Positions 22,006-30,449 of a stretch of DNA of 64,000 nt are shown piece by piece; position 1 is the first letter of the stretch, and each line of letters begins with the position of its first letter. Under the pieces are notes generated by a model, which was not told the origin of the DNA, did no database searches, and saw only the letters and a program-made list of their open reading frames with translations. Source of the DNA: Salinarimonas soli (GTDB lineage Bacteria; Pseudomonadota; Alphaproteobacteria; Rhizobiales; Beijerinckiaceae); contig NZ_VUOA01000018.1 of the NCBI RefSeq assembly GCF_008386575.1, positions 62,001 through 126,000 on the forward strand. The letters are read 5' to 3'. The translations under genes were made by a program, and so were the position numbers.

Positions 22006-22415
22006 TGGTCGCCTACTCGTTCCAGCGCCGGTTCATCGACCCGATCCTCACCGGCACCAAACGCCAGACCATCCGGGCGGATCGCAAGCGCCACGCCCAC
22101 CCGGGCGAGGAGCTCCAGCTCTACGCCGGGATGCGGACCAGGTCGTGCCAGCTGATCACGCGGGCGCGATGCATCGAGGTCGTACGGGTCAACCTCTGCT
22201 TCTCGGCGCACGGGGCGGCCGAGCTTTTCCAGGTCGATGGTCACCTGCTCCCGCCCACCGCGATGGAGCACTTCGCCAAGGCAGACGGATTCGCGTCGGT
22301 CCGCGAGATGGCGGGCTTTTGGTTCGAGCACCACGCCCAGGCCGGGCAATCGATCGTCGATTTCGACGGCGTGATGATCCGGTGGGTGCCGCTCGCTGAA
22401 GAGCTCGCGCCATGA
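22005..22415 (+). CDS. ASCH-domain protein
   Basis: 136 aa. VAYSFQRRFIDPILTGTKRQTIRADRK at the start is the classic ASCH opening (F...PIL.GTK..TIR). A beta-barrel-like run (HPGEELQLYAGMRT, ARCIEVVRVNL) follows. ASCH proteins bind RNA or modified nucleosides; E. coli YqfB hydrolyses N4-acetylcytidine. The start is ATG in TGATG, and a GTG at 22002 is also possible. It lies two small genes after the radical-SAM gene. Confidence 0.8.
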   Translation: MVAYSFQRRFIDPILTGTKRQTIRADRKRHAHPGEELQLYAGMRTRSCQLITRARCIEVVRVNLCFSAHGAAELFQVDGHLLPPTAMEHFAKADGFASVREMAGFWFEHHAQAGQSIVDFDGVMIRWVPLAEELAP

Positions 22416-22678
22416 GGGCCGAGCGCGCCGCCGCCGCGTCTCTCGCGCCCCGCGGGCTTACCCGGGAGCAGGCCGCCGCGTACTGCAACCTGAGCCCGAG
22501 CGGCTTCGACCTTTGGGTCTCAAAGGGGCGCCTGCCTAAGCCGATCGCCGGCACGCGTCGCTGGGATCGGGCCGCGCTCGATCGCGCCTGGGATAAGCTC
22601 TCGGGCTTGACCCCGGAATCCTCTGAGGGCGACGATGACTTCGCGAGGTGGCGGCGCGAGAACGGATATGCGGATTGA
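22412..22678 (+). CDS. AlpA/excisionase-like HTH protein
   Basis: 88 aa. PRGLTREQAAAYCNLSPSGFDLWVSKGRLPKPIAGTRRWDRAALDRAW is a winged-HTH of the MerR/AlpA/Xis type (helix-turn-helix followed by a wing and a final helix). It overlaps the integrase start by 11 bases. The position directly before int, and the size, fit an excision factor. It may also regulate int. Confidence 0.75.
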   Translation: MRAERAAAASLAPRGLTREQAAAYCNLSPSGFDLWVSKGRLPKPIAGTRRWDRAALDRAWDKLSGLTPESSEGDDDFARWRRENGYAD

Positions 22679-23714
22679 CCTGAAGGGGCTGCACCAGGTC
22701 CGGGCCAAGCTCGCCGACGGGTCGCGCCGGACGTACTGGTACGCGTGGCGCGGCGGGCCCCGACTCTCCGGCGAACCCGGAACCCCAGAGTTCATCGCTT
22801 CGTACAACGCCGCGGTCGAGTCCCGGAAAACCGTGCCGAAAGGCCGGTTCCACTCGGTGATCGCAGGCTACAAGGCCTCGGCCGAGTTCGGGAAGCTCGC
22901 CGATCGCACCAAGGCGGACTACCTCAAGATCATCGCCGGGATCGAGGTGAAGTTCGGCTCCATGCCGCTCTCCGCGTTCAGCGAGACGAACAAGCGAGTC
23001 ACCCGGGGCATCTTCAAGAAATGGCGCGACGAGCGCGCCGCGAAGTCGGAGCGCCAGGCCGACTATGGGTGGTCGGTGCTCGGCCGAATCATATCCTGGG
23101 GGGTCGACCGCGGCGAGCTCGACACGAACCCGGCCGAGCGCGGCGGCCGCCTCTATCAGGCCGACCGGACGGACAAGGTCTGGACCGCTGCCGACGAGGC
23201 CGCGTTCCTCGCGCTGGCGCCGCGCCATCTCCACCTGGCGCTCCTGCTCGCGCTCTGGACCGGGCAGCGCCAGGGCGACCTCCTCAAGCTCACCTGGAAC
23301 CAGTACGACGGCCGCTACATCCGGCTGCGCCAGGGCAAGACCGGCAAGCGGGTCACGATCCCCGTCGGCGAGCCTTTGAAGGTCGCGCTCGACGTCGCGA
23401 GAGCCGAGCGCCGCGGCGCCCTCGTCCTGCTCACTATGGAGGGCACGCGCTGGACCGAGGACGGGTTCCGCTCATCATGGGGCAAGGCCTGCGACAAGGC
23501 GGGAATCGCGGAGGTCAGCTTCCACGACACCCGGGGCTCAGCGATCACGCGGCTCGCGCTTGCCGGCGCCTCCGTCCCGGAGATCGCAGCCATCACCGGG
23601 CACAGCCTGCGGGACGTGCAGGAGATCCTCGACGCGCATTACCTGAGCCGGGATCTCGGGCTTGCCGAGAGCGCGATGGCGAAGCTCGAGGCGCATCAGG
23701 GAAGCAGCAGCTAA
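22668..23714 (+). CDS. int: Tyrosine integrase of the element
   Basis: 348 aa. An arm-binding region occupies residues 1-60 and a core-binding domain 60-165. The catalytic domain has Arg201 (TGQRQGD), Lys near 224 (RQGKTGK), His286 and Arg289 (FHDTRG), His312 (GHS) and nucleophile Tyr325 (AHYLSRD). It catalyses integration and, with the AlpA-like protein, excision. The attachment target is probably the tRNA-Gln 3' end 2.2 kb downstream. Start ATG 22668; a frame extension to 22635 exists. Confidence 0.93.
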   Translation: MRIDLKGLHQVRAKLADGSRRTYWYAWRGGPRLSGEPGTPEFIASYNAAVESRKTVPKGRFHSVIAGYKASAEFGKLADRTKADYLKIIAGIEVKFGSMPLSAFSETNKRVTRGIFKKWRDERAAKSERQADYGWSVLGRIISWGVDRGELDTNPAERGGRLYQADRTDKVWTAADEAAFLALAPRHLHLALLLALWTGQRQGDLLKLTWNQYDGRYIRLRQGKTGKRVTIPVGEPLKVALDVARAERRGALVLLTMEGTRWTEDGFRSSWGKACDKAGIAEVSFHDTRGSAITRLALAGASVPEIAAITGHSLRDVQEILDAHYLSRDLGLAESAMAKLEAHQGSSS

Positions 23715-23855
23715 CGTCAGAGCTTGGCGTTTTCGGTTGCATCACTTAATATACGCTCGCCCTTTGGGGCCACTCGAGCCAAGTTTTGATGAGGATGAAA
23801 TATAGCACTCAGTCACCATAGAAAGACAGGCAGATAGCGCGCTGCGAGTCAGCGA

Positions 23856-25787
23856 TCATGGCAGCTTCTCACGAAGCACTTCATTCTGATTATCATCTTC
23901 CGAAATTTCGAATGGGAACGTATCTCTACTGAAAAGATTGGATACAAATGATACCTCAATTCGCCGGACCGAACCTTTCGATCGATTCGAAAATCGAAAG
24001 ACACCGCCTTCCGATGCGATGATTGCTCGCATCTGTCCGTTAAGAGCCTCGTCTGGAGTATCCGTCTTCATACTTTGGAACACTGCCCCAAGCTGCGCGC
24101 CTAATCGTATCCGCAGCATCGCATTCTCATCAACTGTATGGACCGGAGCGGCGAAACGGATTGAACGCAGCAAAGTTGCGTAGCGTGCCTCCAGTGCTGA
24201 TTCATCAATGGATTGAAACAATTCCGCTTCCTGAGCAGCTGCGTCGGGTTTTGACAAAGCGGCAGCTTGGATTTGAAAGTAGTCCTCGATTGTACCACGG
24301 CGCAGTATGAAACATCCGGCCGCCTCAAGAATGTCGAACAATGCACCATATCTTGCTTCGAAGGAAACGAAAGTTGACCCTCCGACTGCAGCGTCGAAAA
24401 CAGTACCGCCGCCTGTCATGATCGTCGCCACCGTAGCCCGTCGCTTCTCTTTTTCACCTCTCTTGTCGACTGAACATGTTCTCCAATATGCATGGGAGAC
24501 AACAAGCGACTCTATTTTCGACCAGTGCTTGTCAACAGCGGCCGCAAGGTCACTTCTCAACGATTTATCGAACTCCATCAAGCTTGCGTGACCAGCAGCT
24601 GTAGCTAGTTTTGAAATTTCGGACTTCTGCCCAAACGACGAAGAAAGAGTATTGTTATCTACAAGAGCATCCAGGTCAGCGAGCACGGCCACACGCTTTC
24701 CCATAAGCTCAAACAGTTTTACCGCTTCGGTGAATTCACCTTTACCAGTTACAGGGATCACCTGAGTGTTACTCGCCAAGAGAGGATGACGCATCGCCCG
24801 GGCGAGTTGGAGGACAATCGTTTCGTCGCTTGGGCCTTCAACAAGAAGAACGTTTCTGGCAAAGAAGGCTAGTCGATGGGTCGCGGTAAGCCGTGCGATA
24901 AGGGCTGCTAGCTTGCTGCTTTTCAGTTCGGGCGCTGACTCGATGATCTGGATTGGATGCTTCGTGTGATCATTGAAGAAAACTAATCTGGACAGATCCG
25001 AAATACGATATAACGGAAGCATACTCGGCGAGTGAGTTGCAATGACAACGATCTTTTTCGCCGGATCCAAGCGAGGATCACCTGCAACCGATAGTAATTC
25101 ATCAAGGATGAACGCTTGATATTGCGGGTGTTGCGAGATTTCTGGCTCGTCAATAATAAGTACACTGATGCGGTCGTTGTAAATTGCTGCCAAAATCGCG
25201 ACAAGCTGAACGACTCCGCTCGCCTCTGACCCGGCCGAATATGGTTCAGCACCCTCGAGCGGCGAGAAGTGAACCTCAAGGCCGCTCTGCCCCCATCGTA
25301 GTTGAACAGCTCGAGACAGAAACGCTTGTAGCCTCGCCTGCACCTTCAGACGAAGATCAGGACGCTCCTCCAGCGTGAGATAGTCTCCTGTGAGGCTTTC
25401 TATTTTATGCCAGAGTTCACGAAAAGCCGCGTTGCCGATGTGGGCTGTAGATTGCGAGTAGTCGTTATGTGGGTTATCCGCCCGCGATCGGAAATGCTCA
25501 AACGGGCTTGCTCGGCCGGCAGCAAGGAAGCGCACGACCCCCGGACCGATCCGCATAGCTTCAAAGGCCGATTGAACTTGCCGAAGAGCTCGTGTCTTCC
25601 CGGTCCCATTCGGACCGACGAAAGCCGTTATGCCTGGATGGATCGCGAGCAGGAGACCGGGATCCCGAACCCGCTTTTGCCACGTGGAAATCTGCACGAG
25701 GATCGGAGACGGAAAACCAGCGGCAGCCGACGCTTCGTCGATCATAGCGGACGCGGCGATAACCGCTGGAGGATTGGTATCGGACAT
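23856..25787 (-). CDS. OLD-family ATPase with TOPRIM nuclease domain
   Basis: 643 aa from MSDTNPP. The ABC/SMC-like ATPase has Walker A GPNGTGKT (58-65), Walker B VLIIDEPE (near 209-216) and switch His in ATHSPSML (near 250). The TOPRIM domain follows with LLVEGPSDE (near 314) and metal-binding DLDA (371-374). A ~250-residue C-terminal domain follows. OLD nucleases include P2 Old and GajA; no GajB-like helicase is nearby. The gene is much more AT-rich than its surroundings. I rejected the upstream extension to 25985 because it runs through the tRNA. Phage-defence or superinfection-exclusion role is inferred. Confidence 0.88.
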   Translation of the reverse strand: MSDTNPPAVIAASAMIDEASAAAGFPSPILVQISTWQKRVRDPGLLLAIHPGITAFVGPNGTGKTRALRQVQSAFEAMRIGPGVVRFLAAGRASPFEHFRSRADNPHNDYSQSTAHIGNAAFRELWHKIESLTGDYLTLEERPDLRLKVQARLQAFLSRAVQLRWGQSGLEVHFSPLEGAEPYSAGSEASGVVQLVAILAAIYNDRISVLIIDEPEISQHPQYQAFILDELLSVAGDPRLDPAKKIVVIATHSPSMLPLYRISDLSRLVFFNDHTKHPIQIIESAPELKSSKLAALIARLTATHRLAFFARNVLLVEGPSDETIVLQLARAMRHPLLASNTQVIPVTGKGEFTEAVKLFELMGKRVAVLADLDALVDNNTLSSSFGQKSEISKLATAAGHASLMEFDKSLRSDLAAAVDKHWSKIESLVVSHAYWRTCSVDKRGEKEKRRATVATIMTGGGTVFDAAVGGSTFVSFEARYGALFDILEAAGCFILRRGTIEDYFQIQAAALSKPDAAAQEAELFQSIDESALEARYATLLRSIRFAAPVHTVDENAMLRIRLGAQLGAVFQSMKTDTPDEALNGQMRAIIASEGGVFRFSNRSKGSVRRIEVSFVSNLFSRDTFPFEISEDDNQNEVLREKLP

Positions 25788-25842
25788 TTGCAAGTCGCCC
25801 CTGGCTGACCGCGGCCGCACCGCCCAAAGCGTGAACCGCCCC

Positions 25843-25862
25843 TGTAAAACGCATGTAAAACG
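25843..25862. repeat. Direct repeat TGTAAAACG x2, 11-bp phase
   Basis: TGTAAAACG occurs at 25843-25851 and 25854-25862, one helical turn apart, between the OLD gene and the tRNA 3' end. Such paired sites can be integrase arm-type sites or an operator for the OLD gene. Confidence 0.5.
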
Positions 25863-25910
25863 GCCCAACCGGTCCGAGGCGCCTGTTCCAAATTGTTGAG
25901 TGAAAACAGT

Positions 25911-25984
25911 TGGCTGGGGGACCTGGATTCGAACCAGGACTAGCGGAGTCAGAGTCCGCGGTTCTACCGTTAAACTATCCCCCA
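25911..25984 (-). tRNA. tRNA-Gln (CTG)
   Basis: 74 nt with encoded CCA. The acceptor stem TGGGGGA pairs perfectly with the 3' strand. The anticodon arm GCGGA-CTCTGAC-TCCGC gives anticodon CTG. The T arm has GGTTCGAATCC. The 3' end faces the integrated element, the usual arrangement when a phage integrates into a tRNA 3' end and restores it. Confidence 0.95.
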
Positions 25985-26227
25985 ATCCCGGGCCGTCGAT
26001 CCGCCGGCGAAAAGCGATGCCCTAAGGCAGGCCTTCGTCACGTCGTGGGTGGCCCCGGAAGGTGAGCGGGACATAAGGCGTTTGCCGGAGCCGGTCAAGC
26101 CCTCGATCGGCCGCGCGCCGCCCGCGGGAGCGTCCCCTCTGCACTTGGTCACGGGCCCGTCCGCCCCCGGCGAACCGGCCCGTGACCATGCAAACTCCTG
26201 TCGCGCCCGAACCCAGCCGGAGCGGAC

Positions 26228-26548
26228 CTATGGCGGGATCACCTCGATCTGGATGCCGGCATAATAGGCCGCGATATTGGCGATGTCGGCGTCGGTCAGC
26301 TCCTTCGCCACGATGTTCATCGATTCGTTCTTGCGCTCGCCCCCCCGGTATTCCGTGAGGGCCTTTGCCAGATAGGGCTCGATCTGGCCGGCAAGATTCG
26401 GCGCCTCAGGGTTCTTCGAGAGCCCATCCATCCCGTGGCAGGCCTGGCACACGCCCGCCACCTTCTGACGCCCGGCCTTGGCGTCCGCTGCGAGAGCTGG
26501 CCCGGCAAGGCCCGAGGCGAGCAGGATCCCGATCGTCAGAGCGCGCAT
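26228..26548 (-). CDS. Small soluble c-type cytochrome
   Basis: 106 aa, Sec signal peptide (MRALTIGILLASGLAGPALA, cleavage after ALA). Haem motif CQACH at 34-38 and a probable axial Met77 (NESMNIV). It resembles single-haem cytochromes c553/c4-like that accept electrons from periplasmic dehydrogenases. It is on the same strand just downstream of a sorbosone/glucose-type dehydrogenase, so it is probably that enzyme's electron acceptor. Confidence 0.9.
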   Translation of the reverse strand: MRALTIGILLASGLAGPALAADAKAGRQKVAGVCQACHGMDGLSKNPEAPNLAGQIEPYLAKALTEYRGGERKNESMNIVAKELTDADIANIAAYYAGIQIEVIPP

Positions 26549-26600
26549 CGTCACGATCTCCTGAGAGGCGAGCGCGCCACCCGGCGCGCTCGCACGTGGG

Positions 26601-27863
26601 TCACTGGCCGTAGGAGATGCGGTAGATCGCACCCGCCGCGTCGTCCGAGACGAGCAGCGACCCGTCGGGCAGCTGCGCGACGTCGACGGGGCGGCCGATA
26701 TATTCGCCGTTCTCCGTGAGCCAGCCCTCCGCGAAGACCTGCGCCTTGTCGGCGGTGCCGTCGGGCTTGAGCGGGGTGAACATGATGCGGGCGCCGACAG
26801 GCTTGGTGCGGTTCCAGGAGCCGTGCTGGGCCGAGAAGATCCCGCCCCGGTACGGCTGCGGGAACTGGTTGCCCGTGTAGATCATCAGCCCGAGATCGGC
26901 CGCGTGGGCCTCCATCTCGACCTGAGGATTCACGACGCCGGTAGGCACCTGGTCGTCCTTGTATTCCGTCGTGCGGGTGGTCCCGCCGCCGTACCAGGGG
27001 AAGCCGAAATTCTGCCCAAGCTGCGTGGCCCGGTTGAGCTCACCCGGCGGAATATCGTCCCCCATCCCGTCCACCTGGTTGTCGGTGAACCAGAGGCTCT
27101 TGTCGCCGGGGTTGAACTCGATGCCGACGGAGTTGCGGATGCCGGTGGCGAAAACCTCCCGCTTCGTCCCGTCCTGCTCCATGCGGACGATGCCGCCGAT
27201 CCCCGTCTTGCCGTAGAGCTCCAGCTTCTCCTTCGCCGGAACGTTGAACGGCTGCCCGAGCGCGATGTAGAGCTTGTTGTCGGGCCCCACGCGGCAGACG
27301 CGAGCCGTGTGGTTGTAGCTCTCCTCCGAGGCGGGGATGAGCTCGCCCTGCTTGACCGCCTCGAAGGCGGCCACGTCCGGTCCCTCGTAGAAGAACTCGG
27401 CCGCGGGGAACTGCAGCACGCGGTTCTGCTCCGCCACGTAGAGCACCCCGTCGCGGGAGAAGCAGACGCCGTTCGGGATCTTGAACGCGATCGAGGGCGC
27501 GAACACCTTCACCTCGTCGGCGACGCGGTCCTTGTCGCGATCCGTCACCGCGTAGACGTTGTTCTTGCGCGTCCCCACGAAGAGAACGCCCGCGTTCGGG
27601 CCGACCGCCATGTGCCGAGCGTCCGGCACCACGGCGTAGAGATCGATCTTGAAGCCCTGGGGCAGCTTGATCTTCTGGAGGTTGCGGCGAAGCGCGTCGG
27701 CCCTGCGGCCTTCCTGCGGGATGGGCTTGGGCTCCTCGGTGCCGGTGGCCTTGAACGAGGAAAGGCGCTCGAGATTGCCGGTCGGTGACTGCGTGGGAGC
27801 CTGCGCCAGGACGGGGGACGCAAGAACGACGGCCGAAACGGCCGCAAGCAAGGTACGCCTCAT
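26601..27863 (-). CDS. PQQ-type glucose/sorbosone dehydrogenase-family protein (periplasmic)
   Basis: 420 aa with signal peptide ending LASPVLAQA. The body is a beta-propeller (repeats such as HMAVGPNAGVLFVGTR, NGVCFSRDGVLYVAEQNRV, DNKLYIALGQPFN, SLWFTDNQVDGMGDDIPPGEL) of the GSDH family, with the C-terminal PVDVAQLPDGSLLVSDDAAGAIYRISY typical of L-sorbosone dehydrogenase homologues. Substrate cannot be told. The cytochrome c gene 52 bases downstream suggests oxidation coupled to the respiratory chain. Confidence 0.85.
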   Translation of the reverse strand: MRRTLLAAVSAVVLASPVLAQAPTQSPTGNLERLSSFKATGTEEPKPIPQEGRRADALRRNLQKIKLPQGFKIDLYAVVPDARHMAVGPNAGVLFVGTRKNNVYAVTDRDKDRVADEVKVFAPSIAFKIPNGVCFSRDGVLYVAEQNRVLQFPAAEFFYEGPDVAAFEAVKQGELIPASEESYNHTARVCRVGPDNKLYIALGQPFNVPAKEKLELYGKTGIGGIVRMEQDGTKREVFATGIRNSVGIEFNPGDKSLWFTDNQVDGMGDDIPPGELNRATQLGQNFGFPWYGGGTTRTTEYKDDQVPTGVVNPQVEMEAHAADLGLMIYTGNQFPQPYRGGIFSAQHGSWNRTKPVGARIMFTPLKPDGTADKAQVFAEGWLTENGEYIGRPVDVAQLPDGSLLVSDDAAGAIYRISYGQ

Positions 27864-28029
27864 GGGGTATCCTCCTAAAGACGCCCGGTTCTAGGCCGGG
27901 TCGCCAGGGGAACGGTACAGCACGGCCGACGCGGCCCACAAGGCGCTTTGGAAGGCACGCCCGAACCGGGGGAACAGGCGCAAGGCGGCCCGGTTGACCA
28001 GCCGGGGGCTCCGACGGCAGGAGGTTCAT

Positions 28030-28359
28030 ATGGCTATGCGTGCGTTGCTCGCCCTCACGGGCGCCGTTCTCATGTCGGGCCAGGCATTGGCCGGACCGTG
28101 TACGCAGAAAATCACGGAACTCGGGCAGGCCGTCACCGCGCGGCACGAGGGCGCCGGGCCCGCGATCGCCGACAACCCGACGACGGGCTCCACGAATCAG
28201 GCCGCGCCGGCGACGCCGAAGAGGGCCGACGCGCCGCGCGAGAACGAGGCGATGGCGATGCTTCAGAGGGCGCGCGATCTCGACGCCCGGGGCCAGGAGG
28301 ACGAGTGCATGTCGGTCGTGCGCCGGGTCGAGGCGATGGCTCCCGCGACCGCGAAGTGA
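28030..28359 (+). CDS. Periplasmic hypothetical protein, 109 aa
   Basis: Signal peptide MAMRALLALTGAVLMSGQALA, then a soluble domain with two Cys (GPCTQKI and DECMS) that could form a disulfide. Middle region Pro/Ala/Asn-rich. GGAGG lies 7-8 bases before the ATG. Convergent with the next gene across a shared hairpin terminator. Function unknown. Confidence 0.7.
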   Translation: MAMRALLALTGAVLMSGQALAGPCTQKITELGQAVTARHEGAGPAIADNPTTGSTNQAAPATPKRADAPRENEAMAMLQRARDLDARGQEDECMSVVRRVEAMAPATAK

Positions 28360-28377
28360 TCGTCCTCGGAAACGCAA

Positions 28378-28403
28378 CAGGCCCGGCCGTGGGGCCGGGC
28401 CTG
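28378..28403. terminator. Bidirectional hairpin terminator
   Basis: CAGGCCCGGCC and GGCCGGGCCTG form a perfect 11-bp stem with a 4-nt loop. It lies between two convergent small genes (stops at 28359 and 28427). No long T-run follows on either side. Confidence 0.75.
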
Positions 28404-28426
28404 CCGCAGACGTCAAAGGTTGAGGC

Positions 28427-28666
28427 TCAGCAATCGGTCTTCTTGGTCGTGGTGTCGCCGAGCGCGTCGGACTTGCGCTCCGTCGTCGTCGAGCAGCCGA
28501 CCGAGCCGGTGGTCTCCACGGACCGCTTCTCGACGACCGTGGGCGTATCGCGCTTCTCGATGACCGTGGTCGACGAGGGCGCCGAGTCCCGCTTGATGAT
28601 CGTCGTGTCCTGAGCGAAAGCGGCCGTGCCGATCACGGACGCGGCAAGAATGAGAGCCAGACGCAT
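28427..28666 (-). CDS. Secreted Ser/Thr-rich hypothetical protein, 79 aa
   Basis: Signal peptide MRLALILAASVIGTAAFAQ. The mature part is made of repeated TTVIEKRDTPTVVEKRS-like units with two Cys near the end (VGCSTT, KTDC). Probably an unstructured periplasmic or surface protein; small proteins of this type are common in Methylobacteriaceae. No function known. Confidence 0.65.
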   Translation of the reverse strand: MRLALILAASVIGTAAFAQDTTIIKRDSAPSSTTVIEKRDTPTVVEKRSVETTGSVGCSTTTERKSDALGDTTTKKTDC

Positions 28667-28757
28667 CTTCCATCTCCTAAGCTGATCCACTGGACGGATA
28701 AGCTCGAAATGCAGGCGAGGTTCCCGCTCCGGTCCCGGGTTGCGCCGCGCTCCGGCG

Positions 28758-30449
28758 TCAGGCGGCCTTCACGCCCGACAGGAAGCTGTTCACCTCCCGG
28801 CCGAGGCTGTCGGCGTGGCGGGCCAGCTCCTGGGCGGCGGAGAGCACCTGCGAGGCGGCCGCTCCGGTCTCGCCGGCGCCGTGGCGCACGTCGCCGATGT
28901 TTCCCGTCACCATCTGGGTGCCGTGCGCGGCCTGCTGGACGTTGCGCGCGATCTCCTGGGTCGCGGCGCCCTGCTCCTCCATGGCAGCCGCGATGGCGGT
29001 CGAGATCTGGCTCATCTCACCGATGGTCCGCCCGATGCCCTGGATGGCGTCCACCGCCTGGCGCGTGGCGGTCTGCACCTCCGCGATCTGGGCGCCGATC
29101 TCCTCGGTGGCCCGCGTGGTCTGCCCGGCGAGCTCCTTCACCTCGGTGGCGACCACGGCGAAGCCCCGCCCCGCCTCGCCGGCGCGCGCCGCCTCGATCG
29201 TGGCGTTGAGCGCCAGAAGGTTGGTCTGGCCCGCGATGTTGTTGATAAGTGCGATTACCCCGCCGATCTTCTCGGCGGTGACCGCAAGGGTCTGCACCAT
29301 GGAGTTGGTGCGGCGCGCATCGTCGACGGCGGCCTGGGCGATCCGGGTGGACTGGTTGACCTGCGTGGCGATCTCGGAGATCGACGAGGAGAGCTCCTCC
29401 GTCGCGACCGCGACGGTCTGGACGTTGGCGGAGGTCTGCTCGGCGGCCGACGCCACGTTCACCGACTGGCTCGTGGTTTGCTGCGCGATGGAGGTCATGC
29501 TCTGGGCGGTCGCCTCCATCTCGGTGGCGGCGCTCGTCAGCCCCTGCGTCAGGGCCGAGACGTTCATCTCGAAGCGCTTCGTGAGGTCGTCGAGCATCTG
29601 GGCGCGGCGCATCTTGGCCTCGTCGTCCGCCTTCTGGGCCGCCGCCAGGCGACGCGCCTCGATCGCATTGTCCTTGAAGGTCTGGAGCGCGCGGGCCAGC
29701 ACGCCGATCTCGTCGCGCCGGTTCACGCCCTCCACCGTAACGTCGAGGTCGCCGCCCGCGAGGCGCTCCGTGGCGTTCGTCGTGCGGGCCAGCGGCCGCG
29801 CCATGCCGTAGACGGCGACAGCGGCGAGAAGGCTGATGGAGATGGCAAGCCCGATCACGGCCGTGATGATGAGGGTATTGGACGCGCTCGCTGCGGTTGC
29901 CGCGGCCTCCGCCTTGACGGACGCCATGGTGGCTGCGTTCGCCACGATCCGGTCCTCGATGAGCTGGCGCGCCTTGATCCGCGCCTGACGCCCCTCGCCG
30001 GACGACAGCTTGAAGGCCGCCTCGTTCTCGTTCTTGAGCCCGTGCGCGACGCTGCGGGTCATGATCTCGAAGAACGCCGTCACGCCGGCCTTGACCGACT
30101 CGTTAGCGACCCGCCGCTCGGGCGTCGGCGACAGGGCGATCAGGCGTTCGAGGTCGGCGAGCGTCGACGAGGTGGCCTCGTTGAAGCGCTTCTCGTAGGC
30201 CGCCATCTCCTTGGGATCGCTCTCGATGATCAGGTTTTTCTCCTGGATCGTGGCTTCGTTGACGCTCGCCCGGATGTTCAGAAGGAGCGCTTGGCGCGCC
30301 GCGGCGCCTTCGATGATCCCCTGCGTCTGCATGGCCAGGGTATCGATGTTGGACTTCGCCATCGCAACGAGCCCGATGGTCACGGCGACCAGCAGGGATG
30401 CCGGGATGATGAGCTTGACGATCAGCTTGAGGTTGTCGAGAGCACGCAT
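28758..30449 (-). CDS. Methyl-accepting chemotaxis protein
   Basis: 563 aa. TM1 near 10-32, a periplasmic four-helix-type sensor domain (about 33-180), TM2 near 182-204, a HAMP domain, then a long coiled coil with the signalling hairpin INNIAGQTNLLALNATIEAA...GRGFAVVATEVKELA. No C-terminal CheR pentapeptide is seen. It transduces a ligand signal to CheA/CheW; ligand unknown. I start at MRALDNLK (30449); an upstream in-frame start at 30479 adds ten residues. The upstream gap contains a palindrome at 30607-30621. Confidence 0.93.
   Translation of the reverse strand: MRALDNLKLIVKLIIPASLLVAVTIGLVAMAKSNIDTLAMQTQGIIEGAAARQALLLNIRASVNEATIQEKNLIIESDPKEMAAYEKRFNEATSSTLADLERLIALSPTPERRVANESVKAGVTAFFEIMTRSVAHGLKNENEAAFKLSSGEGRQARIKARQLIEDRIVANAATMASVKAEAAATAASASNTLIITAVIGLAISISLLAAVAVYGMARPLARTTNATERLAGGDLDVTVEGVNRRDEIGVLARALQTFKDNAIEARRLAAAQKADDEAKMRRAQMLDDLTKRFEMNVSALTQGLTSAATEMEATAQSMTSIAQQTTSQSVNVASAAEQTSANVQTVAVATEELSSSISEIATQVNQSTRIAQAAVDDARRTNSMVQTLAVTAEKIGGVIALINNIAGQTNLLALNATIEAARAGEAGRGFAVVATEVKELAGQTTRATEEIGAQIAEVQTATRQAVDAIQGIGRTIGEMSQISTAIAAAMEEQGAATQEIARNVQQAAHGTQMVTGNIGDVRHGAGETGAAASQVLSAAQELARHADSLGREVNSFLSGVKAA

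Larger units (their letters stand above)
1..25910. mobile_element. Integrated phage-type element (prophage remnant or satellite), left end outside window
   Basis: The stretch holds a tyrosine integrase with an AlpA-like gene, a CI/Cro-type switch, a DnaG-DnaB replication set, RecT/YqaJ/RusA recombination genes and many tiny overlapping ORFs. It ends against the 3' end of a tRNA-Gln gene. No terminase, portal, capsid, tail, holin or lysin gene is visible. Two genes (SIR2-like near 1.3-2.4 kb, OLD-like near 23.9-25.8 kb) look more AT-rich than the rest and may be defence cargo. The right boundary at the tRNA is inferred from gene order. I found no duplicated attachment core inside the window, so the left boundary is unknown. 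Confidence 0.75.

Noticed and set aside
25788-25985. N-terminal extension of the OLD gene to 25985
   Set aside because: It would translate the tRNA-Gln gene; the ATG at 25787 begins a normal protein.
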